A DNA stretch of 51,190 bases from Amoebophrya sp. A120 (taxonomy: Eukaryota; Sar; Dinophyceae; Syndiniales; Amoebophryaceae), in the NCBI GenBank assembly GCA_905178155.1, contig CAJINV010000001.1:14578935-14630124 (forward strand). The letters run 5' to 3'. Position numbers and translations under genes: made by a program. Positions 32,206 to 43,817 of the stretch are shown piece by piece. The stretch's first letter is position 1; each line of letters starts with the position of its first letter. The notes below the pieces were generated by a model that did not search any database, was not told the DNA's origin, and saw only the letters and a program-made list of their open reading frames with translations.

Positions 32206-35014
32206 AGAAGCCGAAGCCATGAAGGCGCTTGCTTTTAAGGACACCCCCCAGCGCCTGGGCATCTCTGTCCTAGGCATCAGCGGCTGGGAGCACAAAAAGA
32301 AAAAAGAAAACCGAAAGAAACCAAGAAGACAGCTGCTGCGAAGGACACCCCCCAGCGCTTGGGTATCTCTGTCCTGGCCATAAGCGGCTGGCCACACAAA
32401 AAGACAGAAGCCGAAACCATGAAGACAGCTGCTGCTAAGGACACCCCCCAGCGCCTGGGTGTCTCTGTCCTAAGCATAAGCGGCTGGGCACACAAAAAGA
32501 AAGAAGAAAACCGAAACCATGAAGACAGTTGCTGCTAAGGACACCCCCCAGCGCTTGGGTATCTCTGTCCTGGCCATAAGCGGCTGGCCGCACAAAAAGA
32601 AAGAAGCCGAAACCATGAAGGCGCTTGCTTTTAAGGACACCCCCCAGCGCCTGGGCATCTCTGTCGTAAGCATCAGCGGCTGGGCGCACAAAAAGAAAGA
32701 AGAAAACCGAAAGAAACCATGAAGACAGTTGCTGCTAAGGACACCTCGTCCCAGCGCTTGGGTATCTCTGTCCTGGCCATAAGCGGCCGGCAGCACAAAA
32801 AGAAAGAAGCCGAAACCATGAAGACAGTTGCTGCGAAGGACACCCCCCAACGCCTGGGCGTCTCTGCCCTATCTAAGCATAAGCGGCCGGGCGCACAAAA
32901 AGAAAGAAACAAACCGACAGAAACCATGAAGAAGGTTGCTGCTAAGGACACCCCCCAGCGCTTGGGTATCTCTGTCCTGGCCATAAGCGGCAGGCCGCAC
33001 AAAAAGAAAGAAACCGAAACCATGAAGACAGTTGCTGCTAAGGACACCCCCCAGCGCCTGGGTGTCTCTGTCCTAAGCATAAGCGGCTGGGCGCACAAAA
33101 AGAAAGAAGAAAACCGAAAGAAACCACGAAGGCAGCTGCTGCTAAGGACACCCCCCAGCGCTTGGGTATCTCTGTCCTGGCCATAAGCGGCTGGCCGCAC
33201 AAAAAGAAAGAAGCCGAAACCATGAAGACAGTTGCTGCTAAGGACACCCCCAAGCGCCTGGGTGTCTCTGTCCTAAGCATAAGCGGCTGGGCACACAAAA
33301 AGAAAGAAGAAAACCGAAACCATGTAGACAGTTGCTGCTAAGGACACCCCCCAGCGCTTGGGTATCTCTGTCCTGGCCATAAGCGGCTGGCCGCACAAAA
33401 AGAAAGAAGCCGAAACCATGAAGGCGCTTGCTTTTAAGGACACCCCCCAGCGCCTGGGCATCTCTGTCGTAAGCATCAGCGGCTGGGCGCACAAAAAGAA
33501 AGAAGAAAACCGAAAGAAACCATGAAGACAGTTGCTGCTAAGGACACCTCGTCCCAGCGCTTGGGTATCTCTGTCCTGGCCATAAGCGGCCGGCAGCACA
33601 AAAAGAAAGAAGCCGAAACCATGAAGACAGTTGCTGCGAAGGACACCCCCCAACGCCTGGGCGTCTCTGCCCTATCTAAGCATAAGCGGCCGGGCGCACA
33701 AAAAGAAAGAAACAAACCGACAGAAACCATGAAGAAGGTTGCTGCTAAGGACACCCCCCAGCGCTTGGGTATCTCTGTCCTGGCCATAAGCGGCCGGCCG
33801 CACAAAAAGAAAGAAACCGAAACCATGAAGACAGTTGCTGCTAAGGACACCCCCCAGCGCCTGGGTGTCCCTGTCCTAAGCGTAAGCGGCTGGGCACACA
33901 AAAAGAAAGAAGAAAACCGAAACCATAAAGACAGTTGCTGCCAAGGACACCCCCCAGCGCTTGGGTATCTTTGTCCTGGCCAGAAGCGGCCGGCCGCACA
34001 AAAAGAAAGAAGCCGAAACCATGAAGACAGCTGCGGCGAAGGACACCCCCCAGCGCCTGGGCATCTCTGTCCTGGCCATAAGCGGCTGAGCACACAAAAA
34101 GAAAGAACGAAACCGAAGCCATGGAGACCGTTGCTGCTAAGGAAACCCCCCAGCGCCTGGGTATCTCTGTCCTGGCCGTAACCGGCTAGCCGCAAAAAAA
34201 GAAAGAAACCGAAACCATGCAAACGGTTGCCGCGCGCTAATGACACCCCCCGGCGCGCGGGTATCGGTGCCCTGGCAATGGTCCGCCAGTAAGAGGAAGA
34301 AAGCAAGGAGCAGAACCTGCTGAGACTCTGAATAAAACAGACGCCGCCAGTGGGGCCCTCCGCGGCTTGGGTATCTCTGTCCTGTCCATAAGCGGCTGGC
34401 CGCACGAAAAGAAAGAAGCCGAAACCATGAAGACTGCTGCTTCTAAGGGCAACCCCCAGCGCCTGGGTATCTCTGTCCTGGCCATAAGCCGCTGAGCACA
34501 CCAAGAGAAAGAACGAAACCGAAACCATGGGGGCAGTTGCTGCTAGGGGCACCCCCCTGCGCCTGGGTATCCTATCTCTGTCCTGGCCGTAACCGGCTAG
34601 CCGCGCAAAAAGAAGGAAACCGAAACCATGAAAACAGTTGCCGCTAAGGGCGCCCCCCTGCGCGCGACTATCTCTGTCCTGGCGATGGCCCGCCAATAAG
34701 GGGAAGAAAGCAAGGGCCCGAACCTGCGCAGACTCTGAACAAGACGGGCGCCGCTAGTGAGGCCCTCCAGCGCCTGGGTGGGAGGGTATCTCTGTCCTGG
34801 CCATAAGCGGCTGGCCGCACAAAAAGAAAGAAACAAACCGAAACCATAAAGACAGTTGCTGCGAAGGACACCCCCCAGCGCCTGGGTATCTCTGTCCTCG
34901 CCGTAACCGGCTAGCCACACACAAAAAAAGACCTACAAGGAACCAAAACCAGGAAAACCGTTGCCGCTAAGGACACCCCCCAACGCGCGGGGCGGGCCTC
35001 TCTGTTCTGGCCAT
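32206..35014. repeat. Satellite array, block 2, with an 803-bp higher-order repeat
   Basis: Some 28 monomers of mainly 96, 100 or 104 bp. Variants such as ACACCTCGTCCCAG recur exactly 803 bp apart (32741 and 33544), so about eight monomers form a higher-order unit. Monomers at 32206-34100 are uniform; those from ~34100 to 35014 are decayed and include two longer units with ~90 bp of extra sequence (near 34270 and 34690). Long frames exist on both strands because the unit lacks stops, but indels of four bases shift them. Confidence 0.9.
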
Positions 35015-35020
35015 GATGGC

Positions 35021-37276
35021 TCAGGCTGCCGGCCCCGGGCAAGCTGCCCGGTTTTAAATTGGTTTGGAAAAGCATTAATGTAAAAGCGGGAGGGGGGCCA
35101 AACAAATGCGCCAGAATGTCGGGGCGAATGGCCAGGGGGAAGACGCGGCACACTGCCCAAACAGACAGGGGGCGAACGCAGCCGGTGGCTGCGGCCGCGC
35201 GAGGACAACCGGGGCCGACTGCCTGCGGGCCCATCGCGCCCAAGTCTTCTGCGCCCGACCATGCAACGGAAACAGGACCCATCAACAAAATGGGGCAAAC
35301 CAAGACCCCCCAGGGGTCTTTGCAACATACGCAACACAACGGGGCGACGCTGGCATAGCACCAAACGGAAACCCAAGGCAAAGCCCACAAAGAATCACGA
35401 CAAGACACGGCAGGGGCCACAAGGGATGCGCCGCAAAAACCTATCCAACAAAAACGGCGCCCAAAAACAAAAGCCCCGGGCCACCCTGGTTTTTGTGCAG
35501 CCCACGCCGAAAACACTGCGAACGTTCTGGCTTCTCCAGTTTGGGTCTCCACGGTGATTATTGTGTTAGTTTGTGGCTTAAATTTTGTTTAATTTGTGGT
35601 TTAATTTTGCATTAAAATTTGCATTAATTTGTTGGGGGTGCGAAATCCCTAAGGATTCGCCTTGTTTCTAAATTAGTGCAGCTTTTATATGGGGGCGACT
35701 GGGCAAGTCACCGTAAAAAAATCAAAATTTTTTTGCATTCAAGAAGTGGCCACCTAAATGATCACGAAAACGGCCTCGAGTCGCCACCTACTTCGCTGCT
35801 CCGGAACCGACGTCGTCAGGTGAGCTACGCTGAAGAGCATCCAAATGAGAACTAGCTAGGAGCTCCAACTTGAGCTAGCTAGTTTAAGCATGTGGAAACG
35901 CATTCAAAAGGTGCTGGCTTAACGCAATGCAAGCAGCTGCTGTGGTGATTGGTAGGCATTTGGCGGCCCGGCTGTCGCGTCGGGCGGTGTAGAGGTCCCT
36001 GCACCACCTGGCACCAACCGAGGAAGCAAGCGGAATGCCTGAAAGTGGCACACTTTTTGGATTGTCCTGTCACATGTGGAAGCTCTCAAAACAGAGGTTT
36101 TTTTTGCGGGTCGTTCAAATCGCCAAAAAATGAGGTGCGGCGGGACCTCATTTTGAACCTCAAACGAAATCCATCACACCATCGCGATTAGCTTGCAAAA
36201 GTGAGGTCCTAAACGAGGTCACGAAATGACCTCCGAGAGGAAGCCTGCCATGCGGGTTAGTAAAAACCCGCCGCACCGTCGCGAGTCGCCACTTTTTAAA
36301 AAAAGCAGATGCGTTCCTTTAGCATCTCCTTGATTTCGCTGGTTCCGCCGGTCTCCAGATACTCCGGAACGGCGTCACCCCCCGACAGCCGGGCCGCGCG
36401 TTGCCCTTCAGTGGCCTCCTGTTTGGCATTCGATTTGAGGCTGTTTGCAGTCATCTCACCTATACCTAGAGTCGACCTGAGCTACCTATTTCAAGTTGGA
36501 GCCTCTAGCTAGTTTTGAATTCCATATCACCATCGACAGCTGGCTCCGGAGACGCCCGCGACACCTGTTCTGGAAACGCGAAACCGCGCGGCACGGTGGT
36601 GGTTCTAGTTGCGATTATTTCATAAATGCAAAAAAATTTTGATTTTTTTACGGTGACTTGCCCAGTCGCCCCCATATTTTATTGCAAATTTTATTGCAAA
36701 GATTATTGCAAAAATTATTGCAGAGGTCAGGCCGCGGGATCTTGCAAAAAGCATCGCAAGTCCTGCCGCCTCCTCTGCAAAAACCCTCGGCCCCTTCTGA
36801 ACCATAAGAGCCCCACTACCAAGCAAGGGCCACAGGTTGGGCCGGGATCGGCTTCCCGGTACCGGCGGGCGACACCCTGCCCCCACGGGCCCCTTGGGAA
36901 AAAACAAGGCAAAACCAAGGCCCCGGGCCGAGAAACACGACCACGAAAGCGCCACCCGAGAAGCAACCCGGCGAAACCCGTCCCCGGCGGCAAGCCGGAC
37001 GATTTCGGCAAGACAAATGGAAGGCCTGCGCCCTCGCGGCGGACACAGAAGCCAAAGGCGGCACCCATTGGCCTAGGGAACAAAAGGACAGGGCCTCCGG
37101 GCTCCATTAGTTTCCCCCCTGGGGGCACCGCGCGGCGCCCTTCGGGATTTCCGGAAAGCAAGTCCCTGCCCAATCAATACACAAAGCCAACGGGGCGAAA
37201 CCCGGCGCAGCTTTTTGGTTAGTGCTTATTTACGCTGATTTTATTGGCCCGAATTTGCCCGGGGCTGGCTGGCTGA
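35021..37276. mobile_element. 2256-bp TIR element in the satellite, carrying a nested element
   Basis: Starts TCAGGCTGCCGGCCCCGGGC; on the other strand its end reads TCAGCCAGCCAGCCCCGGGC. GATGGC duplications lie at 35015-35020 and 37277-37282. Repeated ATTAAA/ATTGCAA-like words flank the nested element. Frames inside are low in complexity and have no motif. Confidence 0.88.
35689..36676. mobile_element. Nested ~988-bp element with perfect ~50-bp inverted ends
   Basis: The arms 35687-35738 and 36626-36677 are exact reverse complements over 52 bases (ATATGGGGGCGACTGGGCAA onward). TTTTAT at 35683-35688 and 36677-36682 may be the target-site duplication. Further inverted pairs lie inside (for example CTCCAACTTGAG near 35860 and CAAGTTGGAG near 36491). 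No gene recognised. Confidence 0.88.
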
Positions 37277-37282
37277 GATGGC

Positions 37283-37600
37283 CCGCTAGTTAGAGGCAGA
37301 AAACAAAGGGCAGGACCTGCAGAGACTCCGAATGAAACGGGCGCCGCTAATGAGACCCCCCAGCGCCTCCCTGGGTGGGCATCTCTGTCCTGGCCATAAG
37401 CGGCTGGCCGCACGAAAACAAAGAACGCAACCGAAACCATGAAGACTGTTGCTGCTAAGGACGCCCCCCAGCGCCTGGGTATCTCTGTCCTGGCCGTAAC
37501 CGGCTAGCCACACAAAACGAAATAAGCCGAAACAATGAAAACAGGACACCCCCCAGCGCGCGGGTATCTCTGTCCTGGCCGTGGCCCTCTAGTTAGGAGA
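37283..37600. repeat. Decayed satellite monomers, right edge
   Basis: The array resumes after the 2256-bp element, with degenerate monomers up to about 37600. Confidence 0.8.
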
Positions 37601-38209
37601 AGAGGCGGCGGCGTCAGATGGCCAAAGGCCTCCAAGCGGGCGCGCCATACTGTGCGCCCCAAGCGCGGGCGCCTGCTCATGCGTGCGCAAAGTTCTCCCG
37701 GGCACCGCAACGGCTGCCAAGGCGCGGACGCGGTAGCGAATCGACAAAGCCCGCTGGTGCCGAAGATAGGGAGACAGTCACTCGCTCACTCATTCTCTCA
37801 TGTGTGTGCGGGGCTATTCAGTCGCTGTCTTTCTCGGATGTGCATACAAGTGCGAACTTTCCTAGTAAGCTGTCGCGCGCGCGCGTTGACCTCAGCGCGC
37901 GGCCCATGTTCCATCGCTCTGCTTCTGGGACCATTGACCACACACGCGCGCCTCCTCTCTGCCACTATTCTCGCAGAGGGATTCGCTTTCAGCTTCGAAC
38001 TGCGCGGGATTTGCTTCGTCTGTTTGCCAGGCTTTGCGCCGTGCGCCGGGAATTCTCTCCAAGCGCTTGCCGCTTATTTGCTGGCCAAATTCCGCACGTT
38101 GCTGCGCCTGCTCCTCTCTCTGCTTTTGTATATTCTCCCTGTGTTTCTGCGTCTTCCTCTGGCATGCCCTGCCCTTGCCGTTTCCTGCCTCTTGCCGTTT
38201 CCTGCCAGA
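37601..38209. other. No gene; pyrimidine-rich DNA next to the telomere-like tract
   Basis: Rich in CTCTC, GCGCGC and TTGCCG words. A plus-strand frame of 208 codons (37618-38244) runs into the telomere-type repeat and is probably not a gene. Confidence 0.5.
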
Positions 38210-38228
38210 CCCTAAACCCTAAACCCTA
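38210..38228. repeat. Interstitial telomere-type tract (CCCTAAA)
   Basis: CCCTAAACCCTAAACCCTA, two and a half units of the repeat used at telomeres in plants and many alveolates. It is too short to be a telomere. Confidence 0.85.
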
Positions 38229-38319
38229 CCGGGAAACAGAATAAACCAAAAGGCAGGCCACGGCCCATCGGGGGCGAGTGCAGCGGGGGGGGCCACCTTC
38301 TGCGCCCCCCATAATGCTC

Positions 38320-38990
38320 TGCCTCGCGCGAGATTTGTCTGAACGCGGCCAGACTTTGAATCACGCACAAAAAAAAGGCGAACCGCGACGGTATGGTCGA
38401 TTTTTCTTTGGGGTTGGCAGCAGCCGGGAAGATCACCCGTTTGCCCTCTATAGGCTCGGGCGCGGGGGCGCTTTCCCGGTCGAATACCCAAAACCGCAGG
38501 CCAACAGATTTCGCAAAAGGCCGCGACTATAAGTCGCGCCATCCACTGCAAACATTGCTCTTGCCCCCTGGCAATTTTCTCAGGAAACGAGAGCCGGCCC
38601 ATCCCCTGCGATGGCTCGGACACGAGGGCGGATTCCGGGTCGAATACCGAAAACCGCAGCCCGGCAGATTTCGCAAAAAGCCGCGAATACTATTCGCGTC
38701 CGCCACTGGGTAAGTTGCTTTTGCCGCCCCTGACAATTTTCTCAGGAAGTGAGAGCCCATCCCCTGCGGTGGCTCGCACACGGGGGGGATTCCGGGTCGA
38801 ATGCCCAAAACCGGCGCAGTCCAGCAGATTTCGCAATCGCAAAACGCCGCGAATATAATTCGCGTCAACCAGAAGTGAGAATATTGCTTTTGCCCCCCTG
38901 GCAATTTTCTCAGGAAATGAGAGCCCGTCCCTTGCGATGGCTCGGACCCGGGGGCGGATTCCGGGTCGAATGCTCAAAGCCACATATCCA
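38320..38990. repeat. Tandem repeat of ~157-169-bp units with conserved dyads
   Basis: GGTCGAAT-anchored units begin at about 38481, 38641, 38798 and 38967, with a degenerate start further left. Each contains AGATTTCGCAA, an AATTTTCTCAGGAA word and a 17-bp dyad: 38522-38538, 38682-38698 and 38848-38864. Confidence 0.85.
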
Positions 38991-39814
38991 CTTTAACCGG
39001 CTAGGTTCAATGACAACTGCAACGAACACCAACAACGACCACTATCGGCGAAAACTGCTGTAACTGCAGTGTCCTTCTCCTTGGAGAACTGCTATCAAGA
39101 AACAAGATGGAGAATGAGACCATGCACCAAAGACATTATCGTTGTATCCGCTCTTCTCATTTGAAGTGCTCCGACATTCGAAGCATTGTCATCGAAGATG
39201 TCGTACCGTATCACTTGTAGGCAGGTGCAGGCACTCCTGATCATCATCCCTTGCTTTCTTTCTTCGAAATTTTTTTGATCATACATCAGCTGCTATCGAA
39301 CTCGAAGTCTGCAGCTTCGACCTTCGACTACTGCAAAAGCCCAAGGAACTACCCAACCAAGCTGTTGTCACTGGAGCGGGATTCTCGTCTAGCTCTGCGC
39401 CCGATCGTACTGGTAGTCGTATTCGTAGTTAATTATGTATCTATAGAAAGTCGAGTCTGGTGTTGACTGACTGAGAGAGACTGTAGCTCCTGTAGTTGAT
39501 GCAATCGCTCACAAATAACAACCAAAATGCTCTTTCGGTATAGCTCAACAAGAACAAGGCTGGCGCTTATGTTCCTTAATCGTACATCGGATTTTCATTG
39601 ACAAGACTAAGTAAAGCTTGTTCATTTCAGCTCAGTTAGCGGAGTTTGTAGTAAAAGTTGTAAAGTTTGACACTCACAACAGTCGGTCGACTGGAAGAGC
39701 ACGCAACCAAAATTTGTACTCTACTTACCTAATCATTTTTGGAGACAAGGATTGGCATTCAAAATCAAAATGAGACACACAATATTTTTTAAGCTCAGAA
39801 ACCAAAAGTAAAGC
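38991..39814. other. No gene seen
   Basis: About 820 bp of mixed composition without a convincing frame. Confidence 0.5.
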
Positions 39815-42426
39815 TCAAATCAACAAGAGCGGAGCTGCCTCTTCTCGTGACGGAGCTCCACCAACGCCAGTCGTAGATGTAGTAGATGTCGTGGTCACTT
39901 TAAAAACTCCGATCGCTGTCCCGATGGTGAGAAGCACCAAGATTGTTACGTCTTCCACAAGCAGAGCGCTCGAACAGCTAGAAAAGAGGTCCACTCCAAC
40001 GGCGACGATCCACGCCGAGACACAAAACACTACACTACCGCCGACTGCGGCAGCGCTGCTGGGCGTGCCTGCGATAATTGTAGTCCACAAGTGAGGCAGA
40101 TCTAAAAGATATTTGTGCAGCTCTATTATGATAAAAATTTGATTCAGATTTACTAAAAGTAAAAACGCACTACGGTCACATTCAATCATACAATCAGAAT
40201 CAGAATAATTACGAGAATCAAATCCTTGCAGTAGGCGATTCGGTTACTCATACTCGTCAAACAACCAAAACCGAGCAGAAACCATGACAACCATGATCAT
40301 CTATCACATAAAACACAAGAAATACTAGTTACCTCGACAGAAGGCTCGGCTAGCCCAATCGTCGAATTGCTCGGTGAAAAAAACCTGTATATATGCAAGA
40401 ATGATCTTTTGATAAGTACTAACTAGTACCGCCGTAACGGGTCATGTGGACAACATAAGAGGGAACAATACAACCAAGAACATGAAGCATGCAGTAGAAG
40501 TTCCTTTAGCAACAAACAAGAAAATGCAATAAATGGAAATGGTGTAGATTTGTAAGACCATCACAATATAGAAAGAGAATAAAAGTCATCAAGGAACAAG
40601 AGTAAGTACCACTGACGTGTCACAGAGCATTGCGGCAACGAAGAGACCAGCCATGGTCTTAGCAGCAGACACATTTTCACACTTCCTGTTAGCTCCCTCG
40701 CCCGCCAAAGCAGTGATCACGAGTGCACCACTCAAGAGCACAGGTCCGGCGGATCTCATCAGCAGGTAATCGAAGTACTGAAACCATGCGTGTTCTGGAT
40801 CCACAAAATCATCACGAGACATGAAGCGAAGCGTGTATCTGCTGGCAAACGTGCACAGATCAAACAGGACGCTCAGACAATATGTCGCAGAGAGTAGAAG
40901 GCTGGCGATGACGACGGGGCTCTGTGTTGGAGAGGCAAACAAGATGTAGTAGCTCACTTTTCTCGATCTTCGTGTCATATACCATCATGAACTACGATCG
41001 AGTTTCATTTCCAATCCAACAACCTACACAATCACATCAATTAGTAAAAACAATTTGTTTCGGGCTAAAGCTATGCTTCCTCCATAGCTGCTCCTTATGA
41101 TCTCACCTGTGCGCATGTTGTATTTGGACCGCCCGCGTAGAAGCAGAACGTAACTGCGCCAGTAAGTGCAAACTCGGCTTGAAACAACCCCAACCAGAAT
41201 TCGACTGTTCGGGCAAAGAAGATTTGCCGTTGCGGAAGCTGATTTTGTTTTTGATATTGATTGCGATTGGAAATAGAATCATGAAGAATAAATTTAACAT
41301 ACCTTTATGATAGGCCGAGACGTAGAGCGAACATTCCATGACTCATTGAAGAAATTCTAAAGTTGTTGATACTGAGTCAGTCACGATTATTCACACGCAG
41401 ACGCACTACGTCTCCAGATGAGTCACACCTATCACTTTGCTCACTTTTAATTTTATGCTTTTCTTTTTCCAACATCTACGTCGGTCTACGCAACGGACAA
41501 CAAAATACCCTATCGGCCGAGCAGCAATCGTGCTTGGCTTGCAAGTAAGATCGAATCCAGAAGACATTGCACAAGTCGAACAGAATCCCTGGCAACACAA
41601 AGCACGCCGCAATGTTCATTTTGAGCGGACACTCAGTGGCATCAAGTGCCATGGTGCACAGGCAACCCACTGCAAACAGGTCCACCAGCAACGTGAGGAG
41701 GGTCAGCACCTGCCGCGAGGACACACCGTCGTCGTCATGGAGAGAATCAACAGCTGGTCCGCTCTCTGGCAGTCCACCGCTAGCTCCATCATCACCTGTA
41801 TTTGCCTTCTCAGCTAGTGTGGGCTCCTGTGAATCTGAATGCGGCTGATAACACGTTCTCCCTGTGGTTGACGATGTCGTTTTGTACCTGTGTGCAAAAT
41901 CCACTTTATCGTGCATCTTTTCCCAACTCTCGTCCTTTGTGTCAAATTTATACTTGTTTTCCTGTAGAAGTTGCGTAAATCATATTTTCCTGCAGTTGGT
42001 TGCGTAAAAAATAAAAAATCATATTTGCGAAGAGTGATTGTGCATGTGCATGTCTAGGCTGTGCAACTTACTGGGACGAAATCGTGACGTACGTGAAAAA
42101 AAATAAATAAAGTTGCTATTGCATAAAGATCATGATCAACAGGAACAGCTTTTATATGACACTGCCGTAGCTGGCACTTTCGATAGGGGGTTACTCGCTT
42201 CATCTTACCTTTCTTCATTTTCAGGGTTTGGCGAAACGTGGGAAAGTCCTTGTTGCGATGCTGCAGCTCCCGCAGCTCTTGACGGCTGCGCATCAGCGCC
42301 ATTAGTCGCGGCCATTTCCTCAAACGGAGAAAAACAGTAGCCATCGAGGTTAACTTTTCCCGTCCCCTCGCCCCCGGGCTCGTCGAGGTATTTTATTCCA
42401 ACGAGTTTGAACTGCTCGAGGTCCAT
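39815..42426 (-). CDS. Multi-pass membrane protein, several exons, boundaries partly unresolved
   Basis: The first exon starts with ATG at 42426 and ends at 42209 before GTAAGA; it codes for an acidic cytosolic N-terminus (MDLEQFKLVG...). Later exons seen: about 41961-41496 (linker, then LTLLTLLVDLFAVGCLC and IAACFVLPGILFDLC membrane segments), about 41360-41307 before a GTATGT donor, 41238-41107 (LPQRQIFFARTVEFWLG, 44 codons, CAG acceptor, GTGAGA donor), 40978-40616 (VVIASLLLSATYCLSVLFDL and VLLSGALVITALA) and about 40138-39815 (VVFCVSAWIVAVGVDLF, ending in LLLI and a stop). At least six hydrophobic segments are visible. I could not make all exon phases agree, so the full protein is not settled, and two genes are possible. 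No family recognised. Confidence 0.5.
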
Positions 42427-43817
42427 GATGTCCGCTTCGATTTCTCCTCGACCGCTTTCAGCGTGAACGGAGCTTCGCAGAATTCTGAATCTAGCAAAAT
42501 ATAGTAGGTGGAAAGAGGTGGACCTCCACCTCCTACAATTCGAGTATGAGCGTTCTATATCTATATCTTCATCTTGTGATGTTCATTCCTGTTTATAGGA
42601 TAAACACCGAAATCTGCAGCAGGGTTGCAGCGTTGACCTTTTTGCTCGACGAATGAGCGACGTTCCAAAATCAGTATCAAAGTCGAAGGAAACGATTTTG
42701 CATTTATGCTTATTGATGAAGGCTCTCACTCTCTCTGTATCGCTCAACATCCTATACGAAAGAAAATCGATGATCGGGTGCTCGCTTCTGTAGACATACA
42801 CACCACTTCAACATCATTGATACGCGTCAACATCTCAACACTCGACCATCGATCAACCTTCAACTTCTCAAGCCCTCAGAGAAATGCTTCCTATGCTTTC
42901 TCTTGAGCTTGAAATTGAACCAACTCGAATACACACATGAAGAGGAATAGCAAAAAAACAAACCCTACAGATATATCTTGTGATTAAAAATAAATGAGAA
43001 AAAAAAACAGATAAGGTAGTATAGTAGATAAAGACGCGATGAAATATAAAACAGACTTGTCAAGCAATGAAATCTTGTACAAGAAGATGAACATCTCCAG
43101 TGTCCCATTAAAACAGGTAAGTTTCAGGGAATATCACAGAAAAAAAAGCGAAAACAGAGACCGCTGCTCCAAGAGCTCGAGAAACATAATACTCAATTAC
43201 AACTGAAACATTCATTGCAGCTGCATCCTCTTTTGCGAAAACAACTTTGCAGAGGAAACCGAGTGTAGGCTGTTCCGGATTCATTCGAGCACTCTTGATT
43301 AGATTGAATTTATGTTATTTTTGAGTTATCCAGCTGAAACTTTTGAAAATATGTAAAATTAAAATCCAAATTACTAGATAGACAGGTTGTAAAATATTTA
43401 TAAATAATATTATTTTTTCTTTAGTATTTCTGACCGCACTGCGCTGCGAGATAAATAATAGCTAAAGGTAAACGTCGTGAACAGGACAGCAAAGGCGTAC
43501 ACAATAGTGTTAGATTTCACTTCAGAGTGACATTGTACAGATCAGGTCGCCCACGTGTGAAGCTGGTGGCAACGTCAGAAGGGTCACACTCACAAGCAAT
43601 GATTTTCTACAAAAGAAACTACCCAGACCGCAGCTAAAGGTAAAAGCCAAACTCAAATCGATAAAAAATAGTTGCGCCTACCCCTCTACCACGTCTTCAG
43701 AATCAGAGATAGAGCAGTCTGCAAGAGCATGAAAAAGAAAATGTAGAGGTCAAATTCCAAAAACTTGATCTCCGCCGTGAAGTAGAAGATGTCATTCGTG
43801 AAAAACAGGTTAAGAGC
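42427..43817. other. AT-rich intergenic DNA, no gene seen
   Basis: About 1.4 kb with many poly-A/T stretches. Likely to contain the promoter of the membrane protein gene and the 3' end of the next gene; neither could be placed. Confidence 0.5.

Noticed and set aside
32519-34181. Plus-strand frames repeating MKTVAAKDTPQRLG... as a repeat protein
   Set aside because: Monomers of 96, 100 and 104 bp shift the frame, both strands are equally open, and start/stop positions are random. This is satellite DNA.
32206-35014. CRISPR array
   Set aside because: Repeats are head-to-tail monomers without unique spacers, in a eukaryotic context.
36626-37222. 198-codon plus-strand frame
   Set aside because: It starts in the inverted-repeat arm of a mobile element, is Arg/Pro/Gly-rich and has no motif.
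37618-38244. 208-codon plus-strand frame
   Set aside because: It runs into the telomere-type tract (translated as TLNPKP) and has compositional bias only.
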